Origin: Prolixibacteraceae bacterium
Lineage (GTDB): Bacteria; Bacteroidota; Bacteroidia; Bacteroidales; Prolixibacteraceae
Reading direction: 5' to 3'
NCBI GenBank assembly: GCA_028377305.1
Contig: JAONJW010000001.1
Location: forward strand, 62,001 to 126,000
Length of the DNA: 64,000 nt
Shown: positions 28,770 to 37,793 of the stretch, in pieces
Layout: every line of letters begins with the position of its first letter
Numbering within the stretch: the first letter of the stretch is position 1
Notes under the pieces: generated by a model
Told to the model about the DNA's origin: nothing
What the model saw: the letters and a program-made list of their open reading frames with translations, nothing else
Database searches by the model: none
Position numbers and translations under genes: made by a program

Positions 28770-29864
28770 TTATTCTGTTTCAACAGTTAGATATTTCTCT
28801 GCGGCTTTAATTATTTCTTTGCTGTATTTGTAGATATGAGCAATCTTGCTGATTTGATATTTCTCTTCGTTTTTATCTTCATCAAAGATACCAATGTATT
28901 TCTTAGAGCGATTATTTAAATATAATCGACAAATAGGTTGTCTGTTGTTATCATCGAATAGAACTCCAAAGTAGCTTTTTGTGTCCCTATATGCGATGTG
29001 TTCTTCATCAACAATACCATTAAGGATATCAACAATAGCATGGTAGCCATCTATCTCTTCTTGTGTGGTTACTGTCCCCTTTTCATTGTCTTGGTCGATG
29101 ATAATTTCATCTGGACTAAGGTTTTCTTGTGCGTTGACTTCTTCTTTTTGCTCAATATTTTGAGTGTTTAAAGCGCTATTAAGTCTTTGATTTATTGTTT
29201 CATTAATTTTCGTGTTAATGGCTTTTTTCACTATTGAAGTAAATTGGTGTGCAACCTTTTCTGTGATTTTACCTTGGTATACTTGCTTGGTGAAAAATCT
29301 TACAAAGTCAGCAGAAGGAGTGTTTAGTTCATGTTCAAAGTATGCTTTGATTGCATTTAGATACTTAAGTTCACTTGCGGAATCAAATATCTGTTCTACA
29401 TTGAACTCTGACTTATGGAATTTATTAAGGTGGGTAAAATCTTGATCCTTTAGATTTTCGAAATTAATTTTTAGGAATGGTATTGTGTCCATTTTATTGA
29501 CTTCCTCTAGGTCAGTATAGAAGTAGTATTCTATTCCATTGGTAAGAATGCCAAACTTAGCTTTTGTAAATGCAAAGTATCTTTCGAGTTGAGTATTATG
29601 AAGGTTAAGGTTTTCTTTCCAATTTTTGCATTCGATTATCATTATTGGATCATCCTCTTTTAGTATACAGTAATCAACCTTTTCTCCTTTCTTGGTTGAT
29701 TGGTCTGCAATAAATTCAGGAATCACTTCCAATGGATTGAATACATCATAGCCTAATGCTTGAAGAAAAGGCATTACAAAAGCATTCTTTGTTGCTTCTT
29801 CAGTTTCTATTCGATCTTTCAGAGATGCGATTCTCTCAGCAAGGGAAATTATTTGCTCTTTCAT
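28770..29864 (-). CDS. stand-alone type I restriction HsdR N-terminal-like PD-(D/E)XK nuclease domain protein
   Basis: TKNAFVMPFLQALGYDVFNPLEVIPEFIAD..KGEKVDYCILKEDDPIMIIECKNWKENL; D...ExK motif; no helicase domain. Confidence 0.8.
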   Translation of the reverse strand: MKEQIISLAERIASLKDRIETEEATKNAFVMPFLQALGYDVFNPLEVIPEFIADQSTKKGEKVDYCILKEDDPIMIIECKNWKENLNLHNTQLERYFAFTKAKFGILTNGIEYYFYTDLEEVNKMDTIPFLKINFENLKDQDFTHLNKFHKSEFNVEQIFDSASELKYLNAIKAYFEHELNTPSADFVRFFTKQVYQGKITEKVAHQFTSIVKKAINTKINETINQRLNSALNTQNIEQKEEVNAQENLSPDEIIIDQDNEKGTVTTQEEIDGYHAIVDILNGIVDEEHIAYRDTKSYFGVLFDDNNRQPICRLYLNNRSKKYIGIFDEDKNEEKYQISKIAHIYKYSKEIIKAAEKYLTVETE

Positions 29865-30267
29865 GATTAGAGTTATTAGTTTAATATGGGACTATTAACT
29901 GTTAGCTTTGTTCGTATTTATAAATTTACTAAATATCTATGAATCATAGATGTTTCTGTGACAATTTATGACTAGAACATCTAACTTCATCTTATGATAG
30001 ACTGGTCCATGAGCTTAAGATGAGTCATTTCGTAGATCAGCGAGAAGTGCTAGGAAAGAATAAGAAAGCAATCGTAGGGCTGTAATTCGGATTATCTATG
30101 ATAATTTACGATGGCTAATGAAATAAAATGAGCGGACTTGTCTTCCCTAATTGTTTTGAACTTTCAGTGCATGATGTAAATAAATAGGGTCCGTTTTATG
30201 AAGAAACTCTTTACTGAAGAGTGAATTATTGTAGTGGTCATTTCCATTGTTTGACAATTGACACTTT

Positions 30268-30312
30268 AGAAATAGTATCTATCCTGGGGACTCTAGGATA
30301 GACACTATTTCT
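30268..30312 (-). terminator. long hairpin downstream of 30318..30902
   Basis: AGAAATAGTATCTATCCT ggggactct AGGATAGACACTATTTCT; 18-bp stem with one mismatch. Confidence 0.65.
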
Positions 30313-30317
30313 ACAGT

Positions 30318-30902
30318 TTATGCAATGGAGGTTTGCTTCTTATAAAAAGAACTTATTACTGAGATATCGATTTTGGGTTTATAGTTCTCTAATCCTGCAT
30401 AGGAACCGATGAGCAATATGTTGTCTTGCTGCAGTTCTTGGATCCAAAGCGTATATTCTGGAAGTTGTTTAGAGATGTATCCGATAAAGTGGTTCGACTT
30501 ATCGTATACACCAAGAGTCAGCTTTCCATATCTGTTTTTGGAATCTAGTTTTATGATTAGAGGATCTGAGATATCTAGTGTTTTAATGTATTTCAGTCGA
30601 TGGTCCACCATATCGACCACCATAGGAAACGTATGAACATCCTTGGTGTTGTTTTCATTACTATTATATCTCTCCACACGATAGTTCCACTCCTCTAGGA
30701 AATTTGGTTCTGCTTCTATGAGCTTTTTAAATGGACTGCCTGGAAATTGAACGTTATAGTTTTGTGTTTTAGTGATGAGTGCTTTATGTCGAAGTTTTTT
30801 TCGTCGCACCCTGATCGCTACAATTATAATGACTAGAATGATAACTTCCATGGAGCCAATCAGTGCATATTCTACCATGGTAGAGAGTAGGAGGAAATTC
30901 AT
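30318..30902 (-). CDS. hypothetical membrane-anchored protein
   Basis: 194 aa, single N-terminal TM (SMEVIILVIIIVAIRVRRKK). Confidence 0.65.
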   Translation of the reverse strand: MNFLLLSTMVEYALIGSMEVIILVIIIVAIRVRRKKLRHKALITKTQNYNVQFPGSPFKKLIEAEPNFLEEWNYRVERYNSNENNTKDVHTFPMVVDMVDHRLKYIKTLDISDPLIIKLDSKNRYGKLTLGVYDKSNHFIGYISKQLPEYTLWIQELQQDNILLIGSYAGLENYKPKIDISVISSFYKKQTSIA

Positions 30903-31796
30903 AGTTGTTTAGTTTTAATAGAATATAGATGACGTTTTTATAGTCTACCCTCTATACAATCTTAGACCTAGAGATAGCAATACTATCTGAAGATTCAAGT
31001 GTTACATGTATAACGGGGAGTTTATATTAAAACACTTAAGTGTTAAATTAGTTCTATAAAAATGACATCTTGTTTGTAACACTAACTATAAAAGAGAGAA
31101 GTGATGGGCTATAAGGTTTTTATTTTTAGGTGGTTGTGTGGAATAGTTTATATTTATTAGCCCCATTGATTTTTTTCTGTTTTTAGGCAAGAGAGAGATA
31201 GTAGGGGATCGATAGGGGAATGGTAGGGGTATCACTTTGACTTGGCACGAACCATGTTGGGAATTGCTTCGGAGATCCCTCATCGAATAGTGAAATGGGT
31301 GAGTGAACTTCGAATGGTCTTCTAACATGATTCGAACAATCTTAAAAGAAAACCCGAGTTATTCCCCTAGGAGGTTGTTATGGGATTAGGAAGATATAGA
31401 CCTCTATTCGAAATTCAACAGATTCGTAAGGTTGGTTGATGAGGGTGGACAGATTTTTGGTCTGTTGTTTTTGTTATATGATAAATATTGGTGCATTGAG
31501 AATTACTACTCTGGTGTGCAGTGTGTTTTGTATACCCTATTTAGGAATGTTTGTCTCTATTTATTAGGGAGATAAACATTATTGGATTGTGCAGTGTATT
31601 TATACAATTAATCTTATGTAATTGAAATAGTTGCAACAAATATGATGTTAGATTGTTTTCCTAGTAAAATCAAAAACTTGCCACCTAAGCCTATATTGAA
31701 ATAGGGTGTTGCTTTTGATTTGGAAGACGAGTTTGTGTGATGCGTATTTTGAAGACTATTTCAATGTAGGATTGGGGCAAAACAACCTAATTCACG

Positions 31797-33059
31797 ATGA
31801 AAAGAATTATTGTTTTATCCCTCGTTACACTTTTATCTATTGGGTGTAGCAAAGACTCTTCCCCTATTACAGATGATGAATGGTATCCTGATGGTAAGCA
31901 GAAGAGGTCTGCACCATGGAATGGGTATGTCTTGATTGAAAATGTGAGAGAGCGGATGAGCTCTAAGATTGAGATATCTAATGCCTATTTGGTTCGACGA
32001 GATGCCAAAGATTGTTTAATATTTACGAACTATGACTATCGAGATGTTATTGCTCGATTGGGTGATCATGATCTCTTTCAATGTCTGTTTTATGATTTTG
32101 ATGTAGAGCGGAATCGTTGTGCTTTCGATCGTTTGCATATTTCTGTGGTTCGTGGTGGTCTCGATGTATTCCAAAATTGTATGTATGGAAAGCGTAGCTT
32201 TGGTTACGATAAGTGTATGGTTAGAGATCGATCGATATCTCCGAGTATCCAGATGAATAAGTTTCAGAAGGAGGGTAGTTATGTGCTTAAAGGAAGTGTG
32301 CGGTTGAAGGACTTCTATGACCAAATGAAGTTGTCTATCGAATATGTAGGAGAGGTGATCGACTTACGTTCTTCTTCACGCTTTCGTTTGGGAACTTCTG
32401 CTTTGAAATTCGATCAGCCATTTGTGACACCAAGCCACCCACCTATTGCAAATGAGGCCTATTTTAGAGATATATTCTATGAGAGGAGTCAGTTGATGGG
32501 GATCGAAAATGATGGTGGTGATCTGTTTTTATCAACCATCCATCTGGATGGAAAAGTGGTGCGTTTAAGACCCATGAAGGAGTTGCATGAACAAGCGGAG
32601 TTGAAGATCGTGGATGGGTATCTGTATGAGCAAAGAGTAGCCTATGCGAAGGGGGTAGAGCGGATCGATTTTTATAAGTATCCGACCATGAAAGATAAGA
32701 GGCTATCTTTTGCCTCCTCACGAATCGCTGCATATAAAGACCGCTACTATGTTTTGAGCGGTGGGGTGCTCCTAAAAGCGGATGTTGAGGGCAAGGTGTT
32801 AAAGAGGCAGTATGATAACTTTTTGCCAAGATGTTTAGCTTCTAGTGTTGGATTGATTTGGTCTGTTCTCTGTGAAAATGATCGGATTTATTTGGTGGGG
32901 TTAGATAAGCATCTTGAGTTTGTTAGAGCTTATGAACTGATCGGGTTGCCCGTAATGCCCGGTTCGTTTCAGGTTCGCAGTTTGTGTGCGTATAAAAGCA
33001 GTACACTTTTGATGCTTGATGGGGCGAATCGTATCTATCAAATCTCTGTAAGTCGCTAA
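31797..33059 (+). CDS. lipoprotein with N-terminal domain shared by neighbours and possible C-terminal propeller-like domain
   Basis: Lipobox LLSIGCSKD; YLVRRDAKDCLIFTNYDYRDV segment parallels 34409..34996. Confidence 0.7.
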   Translation: MKRIIVLSLVTLLSIGCSKDSSPITDDEWYPDGKQKRSAPWNGYVLIENVRERMSSKIEISNAYLVRRDAKDCLIFTNYDYRDVIARLGDHDLFQCLFYDFDVERNRCAFDRLHISVVRGGLDVFQNCMYGKRSFGYDKCMVRDRSISPSIQMNKFQKEGSYVLKGSVRLKDFYDQMKLSIEYVGEVIDLRSSSRFRLGTSALKFDQPFVTPSHPPIANEAYFRDIFYERSQLMGIENDGGDLFLSTIHLDGKVVRLRPMKELHEQAELKIVDGYLYEQRVAYAKGVERIDFYKYPTMKDKRLSFASSRIAAYKDRYYVLSGGVLLKADVEGKVLKRQYDNFLPRCLASSVGLIWSVLCENDRIYLVGLDKHLEFVRAYELIGLPVMPGSFQVRSLCAYKSSTLLMLDGANRIYQISVSR

Positions 33060-33910
33060 ATTTGGGGGTATGATAATAATCATGTGTATTGCTGCAACTT
33101 TTTAAATTGAGAGTTGTTTTATTTATAGATTTGGATATCAAATCTGTAGGAATAATGTTTTTTTTCAAATTAAAAATCCTTGCATGGTGATAGATTGTGA
33201 GTAGAAATGAATCACAGCTGGATTGAGGTCATATGGACGTTCGAGGTTGTATCTATTTCTCATGGGTAGTTCCCTTTTGAACGTTTGACTGAGAATAAAG
33301 ATGGGTCCCTTTAATTTTCTTTATTCCTTTTCTACAAAGTCTTGAGTGCATGTGGAGGTCCCTCCCTTGGTGGTGCTTGTGAGGGTTGTTCGTCGGAGCT
33401 GAGTCGTTTGGGATATCGTGGGGGTATCCTGAGGTTGACAGATGTTTGCGGTGGGAGTAGTGATGGAAGAACCCTGTCTTGCGGGATGCATGGCAGGGTT
33501 TCTTTGTGCCTAAGAGGTTATGGTTACGATTAAAATGCCTTATAGGGATCTTGTTGAAGTGAAGTCTCTTTGTCAATGTATGGATGGAAGTGGTTCAAGA
33601 GTGAATCTATTCATTTTGTTTCAACCAGATATTGAAAGTGATACCTCTTCTGTGTATCGCTTCATTATTTATATACAAAGATATGGAGACCACCTATCTC
33701 CTTTAGGGGTATATCACTTTATAGTCTAGGATATAACGTTTAGCACCTTCAGTGCCGGTTCAAACAAAGGAGTAGATGCCGTTTTTATGAATAGGTATCA
33801 TGTTTAGTTGTTAATTTATGTAAATGGCTGGGGATTTTATGTATATTTACGAGCTACAAGAGGTGTATTGGTGTATATCATCATGATGACGTAATCAATA
33901 ATTCTAACAG

Positions 33911-34390
33911 ATAAAGAAAATATTGGCTTTACTTACACTTTTAGTCTTTGTGGGGGCTTGTTCGAAAGAGGAACATGGATACAAGAGTGCGATCCTTACG
34001 ATCTCAGGTGGTCGTGAAGATCAAGAGATTCTGAATGAATTAAAATATGCTTATAAAATAGATGGGACGGATCGTAATATAGTTGTTCTTGCAAACTACT
34101 CATATGCGACTCCATGTGCCTGATTTGAGTAGGATAATAGTATCACAGTGATCACCTCTCAAGATCCATCAGAATAGGCAAAGCTCTCTTGTACACTGGA
34201 AATTGCAGGGGAACTAGCAAAACAGTATAGAGGGGTTAGAAGTGGAATCGTAAAGGATAACTATCTGAAGATTGAAGGTAAGGTAGGAGATGATTCTGCA
34301 AACCTTTGTGTTTGGCTGGAGTGTGAAGGTGTAGCTAGAGGTGTACATAACTACTGTCTTGTAAAGTGGGTTGATAATGAATATGAAATA
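33911..34390 (+). pseudogene. lipoprotein pseudogene with start codon ATA and three in-frame stops, no frameshift
   Basis: (I)KKILALLTLLVFVGACSKEEHGYKS..NIVVLANYSYATPCA*FE*DNSITVITSQDPSE*AKLSCTLEIAGEL...NYLKIEGKVGDDSANLCVWLECEGVARGVHNY. Confidence 0.8.
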
Positions 34391-34408
34391 CAAATGTATA
34401 ATCTAAAT

Positions 34409-34996
34409 ATGAAGAAAGTATTTGTCCTTACAATAATGAGCATGCTTATGTGGTCATGCTCCAAAGATGAGCGGAATATTGTCTTTCCATCGTTACAGGA
34501 GGAGTTTGATAAGTTATCTGTTTTAAATAAGGGGACTGTTTCGGTCTATAATGTGGATCAAGGGAAAGATATAGAGAAGACGATTAACCACTCTTATTGG
34601 TTATATGAAGGAGGTCAACACTATCTGATCTATACAAATTATGCCTATGACGATGCGAAAGTGCTAGAGAGTACTGATGATATGGTTACGGTCGTTGTTC
34701 CTTTAGAGAATGAAAAGGATCCAGCCTCTTTTAAATCGATTGAGATCATTTTAAGGGGCAATTTCGTAAAGAGTTTGGATGGAGAGAAGGAGCAAACAGA
34801 ACGTGGCTTTTTCTGGAAGTCTACCCTCTCTGCCGATAATAAGTCGTCGAATGTGAAAAGTAGGAAAGTTAATGGAGTTGTAAATATTTACCATGTGGAG
34901 TTGAAAGCCGTAGGAAATGGTGAACTGAAGTATGATGGTCTGATTACGGACTTAAGAGGAAAAGAGAATCGTTGGGAGCCTATGCTAAGAAAATAG
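34409..34996 (+). CDS. lipoprotein, paralogous to 31797..33059 and 33911..34390
   Basis: MKKVFVLTIMSMLMWSCSKD lipobox; YWLYEGGQHYLIYTNYAYDDA; start at 34409 preferred over 34394. Confidence 0.75.
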   Translation: MKKVFVLTIMSMLMWSCSKDERNIVFPSLQEEFDKLSVLNKGTVSVYNVDQGKDIEKTINHSYWLYEGGQHYLIYTNYAYDDAKVLESTDDMVTVVVPLENEKDPASFKSIEIILRGNFVKSLDGEKEQTERGFFWKSTLSADNKSSNVKSRKVNGVVNIYHVELKAVGNGELKYDGLITDLRGKENRWEPMLRK

Positions 34997-35023
34997 GTTT
35001 ATGTTACTAGACATAGGGGTTGC

Positions 35024-35119
35024 CTACAGATAAATGTAGAGATCACTAAATGAAGCATTATTGGCTAACTTATGTTTATGATTAGAGTTGCTCTTTGCAT
35101 CATTAAGATTTATCTGTAG
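35024..35119. repeat. 12-bp perfect inverted repeat bracketing ~70 bp
   Basis: CTACAGATAAAT (35024-35035) / ATTTATCTGTAG (35108-35119), with inner imperfect complementarity TAAATGAAGCA / TGCATCATTA. Confidence 0.55.
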
Positions 35120-35354
35120 ATCGTTTATCAAATAGTCTAATCCTGTCATTAAAAAGGTCGTATAGCATAGTTTATATCTGTTTCTAGCAATCCGAATATA
35201 ATATGAATCAGCGACCTTCTCGTGTATGCATTATTTGAACAAGCCCTGTACGACTTTGTAATTAATGATATTAGGCTTGCAGAATGTGTGCTGAGTGTAC
35301 GTTATTATAAAGAGTTGATATTAGATTATGGGAATCAATTTTTGTTGGGAATTT

Positions 35355-35618
35355 ATGAACAATAAACGAGTGTCTAAATTAATAAAATTGTACATCGTAG
35401 TGATGATGTATATGTTCTTTCCTATAATCGTAAGTGAGATTGTGGATGGAGATAAATCATTTACAGGTTTAGAATCACGGTGTCAATTATACTGGCTCAT
35501 TTTTTTTACTATCCCTTCTGGCTTGTTTGTTTTATTGATCAGTACGATTGCTGCTCTTGCTAGATTCATTAACCAAAGGTTAAAGGATAAAAGAGATCAA
35601 ACCAAGATCATTTCATGA
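35355..35618 (+). CDS. small two-TM membrane protein, hypothetical
   Basis: MNNKRVSKLIKLYIVVMMYMFFPIIV... two hydrophobic helices. Confidence 0.45.
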   Translation: MNNKRVSKLIKLYIVVMMYMFFPIIVSEIVDGDKSFTGLESRCQLYWLIFFTIPSGLFVLLISTIAALARFINQRLKDKRDQTKIIS

Positions 35619-35788
35619 TTTAATTTGTGTCGCATTGGACATACAAGAACTGGAGGAAGAAAGTGTATCTCTTTTAGTATATGGTTGTGGGATATAAGAA
35701 TGAGCTATTTTTCAATATGAGATTGTTATTACTACAACGAAAAAGTTATTCCACGAGTGCTTTTTGTGAACGTTTGTTAACAACAGAT

Positions 35789-35831
35789 ATACAAGAACAG
35801 ATGAGATTAATGATTTTATCTGTTCTTGTAT
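35789..35831 (-). terminator. hairpin terminator downstream of ABC-F gene
   Basis: ATACAAGAACAGAT / ATCTGTTCTTGTAT, perfect 14-bp stem. Confidence 0.65.
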
Positions 35832-35844
35832 AAGAATATAAAGA

Positions 35845-37710
35845 TTACTGTTTTTCACTTAGTTCTAACCAACGTAATTCTTTCTCGTCGAGGATGTCGC
35901 CTACTTCGGCATGTCGACTAGATAGATCCATAATTTTTTCGGTAGAGAGCGTGCTGTCGTTTAGTTTCTCTTCGATCTCTTTCTTCTCTATTTCTAGTTT
36001 TTCGATCTCTTCAGGAAGCTTATCAAACTCTTTCTGCTCGTGGTAACTTCTTTTTATTTTCTTTGGTTTCTCTTTGATCGGTTCTTCGACTACTGTTTTC
36101 TTCTTTTCGATGGATTTAAGCTCTTTCTCTTGCTCTTTTTCCCATTCACGGAAGTGGGTGTAGTTGCCAGGGAAATCTTTTATTCTACCTTCTCCTTCGA
36201 ATACAAATAGATGGTCTACAATTTTATCCATGAAATAGCGGTCGTGGGAAACGACAATTACACATCCTTGGAATTCGGTAAGATAATCTTCCAGAACATT
36301 CAGTGTCATGATGTCCAGGTCATTGGTTGGCTCATCGAGAATAAGGAAGTTCGGATTTTGCATTAAGATGGTACACAGATATAGTCGCCTTTTCTCTCCA
36401 CCACTCAGTTTTCGAACGTATGTGTATTGTGTCTCGGGTGGAAAGAGGAAGTAAGTTAGAAATTGAGAGGCAGTCCATTTGCGTCCATTTCCAAGATCAA
36501 TGACTTCGGCGATATCTTTGATGATGTCGATGACACGATCTTCTTCTTTGAAGCTCATTCCTGATTGGGTGTAGTATCCAAATTTGATGGTTTGACCAAC
36601 ATCAATGGTTCCACTATCGGCAGGAATCTTGCCTGTAATCATATTTAGGAATGTTGATTTTCCTGTTCCATTTTTTCCAACGATACCAATCTTTTCGAAT
36701 TTAGAGAATTTGTAACTAAAGTCGTTAAGTATGGTGATTTCTGGGAAAGATTTGGATAGATGAGAGACTTCGATGATCTTGTTTCCTAGCCGTGCACTTT
36801 CAAATTGCAACTCTAGTTTGTCTTCTCTGATCGTTTGTGTTGCTTTTTTCTTTAGTTCATGGGCCGCATCCACACGATATTTTGCTTTATGACCACGTGC
36901 TTTAGGCATACGACGAAGCCAGTCAAGTTCGGTACGATATAGATTTTTTGCTTTCTCTATCTCAGCTGTTTGAATGGCAATACGTTCATCGCGTTTCTGA
37001 AGGTAGTACGAGTAGTTTCCTTTATATCGATAGATGGTATTGTCTTCAATTTCGACAATCTCATTGCAGACGCGATCAAGAAAGTAACGATCGTGGGTTA
37101 CCATTAGAAGAGTACAGTTGGTCTTGGTAAGGTATGCTTCAAGCCATTCGATCATTTTAAGGTCAAGGTGGTTGGTCGGCTCGTCAAGAATCAGCATGTC
37201 TGGTTCGTTGATAAGTATCTGTGCCATGGCCACCCTTTTTTGTTGTCCACCAGAGAGCTGGGATATCTTTTTGTCGAAATGTTCAATCTTTAGCTCACTT
37301 AGTATCTGCTTGAATCGAAGTTCGAAGTCCCAAGCATTTTTAAGATTCATCTCTTCCATCAAAGACTCCATTTTTTCGGTGTCGTTGGAAGCGATGGCCA
37401 TCTCATAGTTTCTAATAAGTTGGGCTATTGGATTATCAGATGCCGTGGCTTGTTCGATCACTGTTAAGTTCTCGTTTAGTTCGGGAATCTGACTTAGGTA
37501 TCCTACCCTCACATCTTTATCTATTTTGATGACTCCATCATCGAGTTCTGTCTTTCTTGCGATGGCGTTAAGTAGGGTGGATTTACCCGCACCATTTTTT
37601 GCAATGATGGCTACTTTTTGTCCTTTTGCGATGTTGAAACTAATATCTTCGAAGAGAATTTGTTCCCCCCATCTTTTGGTTGCATTCTCGATTTGTATAT
37701 ATGGAATCAT
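35845..37710 (-). CDS. ABC-F family ATP-binding protein (Uup-like)
   Basis: Two ABC cassettes (GKNGAGKSTLLNAI, LSGGQQKRVAMAQILINEPDMLILDEPTNHLD; GKNGTGKSTFLNMI, LSGGEKRRLYLCTILMQNPNFLILDEPTNDLD), linker, C-terminal coiled coil. Confidence 0.95.
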   Translation of the reverse strand: MIPYIQIENATKRWGEQILFEDISFNIAKGQKVAIIAKNGAGKSTLLNAIARKTELDDGVIKIDKDVRVGYLSQIPELNENLTVIEQATASDNPIAQLIRNYEMAIASNDTEKMESLMEEMNLKNAWDFELRFKQILSELKIEHFDKKISQLSGGQQKRVAMAQILINEPDMLILDEPTNHLDLKMIEWLEAYLTKTNCTLLMVTHDRYFLDRVCNEIVEIEDNTIYRYKGNYSYYLQKRDERIAIQTAEIEKAKNLYRTELDWLRRMPKARGHKAKYRVDAAHELKKKATQTIREDKLELQFESARLGNKIIEVSHLSKSFPEITILNDFSYKFSKFEKIGIVGKNGTGKSTFLNMITGKIPADSGTIDVGQTIKFGYYTQSGMSFKEEDRVIDIIKDIAEVIDLGNGRKWTASQFLTYFLFPPETQYTYVRKLSGGEKRRLYLCTILMQNPNFLILDEPTNDLDIMTLNVLEDYLTEFQGCVIVVSHDRYFMDKIVDHLFVFEGEGRIKDFPGNYTHFREWEKEQEKELKSIEKKKTVVEEPIKEKPKKIKRSYHEQKEFDKLPEEIEKLEIEKKEIEEKLNDSTLSTEKIMDLSSRHAEVGDILDEKELRWLELSEKQ

Positions 37711-37793
37711 CGTGATCTATTTTTGTTTGGTACAAAAATAGAAAAGCCATCGTGAAACATGATGGCTTTTGTGATAATTTCTTTTATAGGGGG

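Noticed and set aside
30000-30120. Short coding-like stretch (YDRLVHELKMSHFVDQREVLGKNKKAIVGL)
   Set aside because: Too short, no start, no recognisable family.
32016-33168. Minus-strand ORFs opposite the 31797 lipoprotein
   Set aside because: Shadow ORFs of a strongly coding plus-strand gene; the longer plus frame has a lipobox and paralogues.
33253-33576. 107-aa minus and 63-aa plus ORFs in the G-rich block
   Set aside because: His/Lys- and Cys/Gly-rich compositions look like noncoding translation; reported as a compositional anomaly instead.
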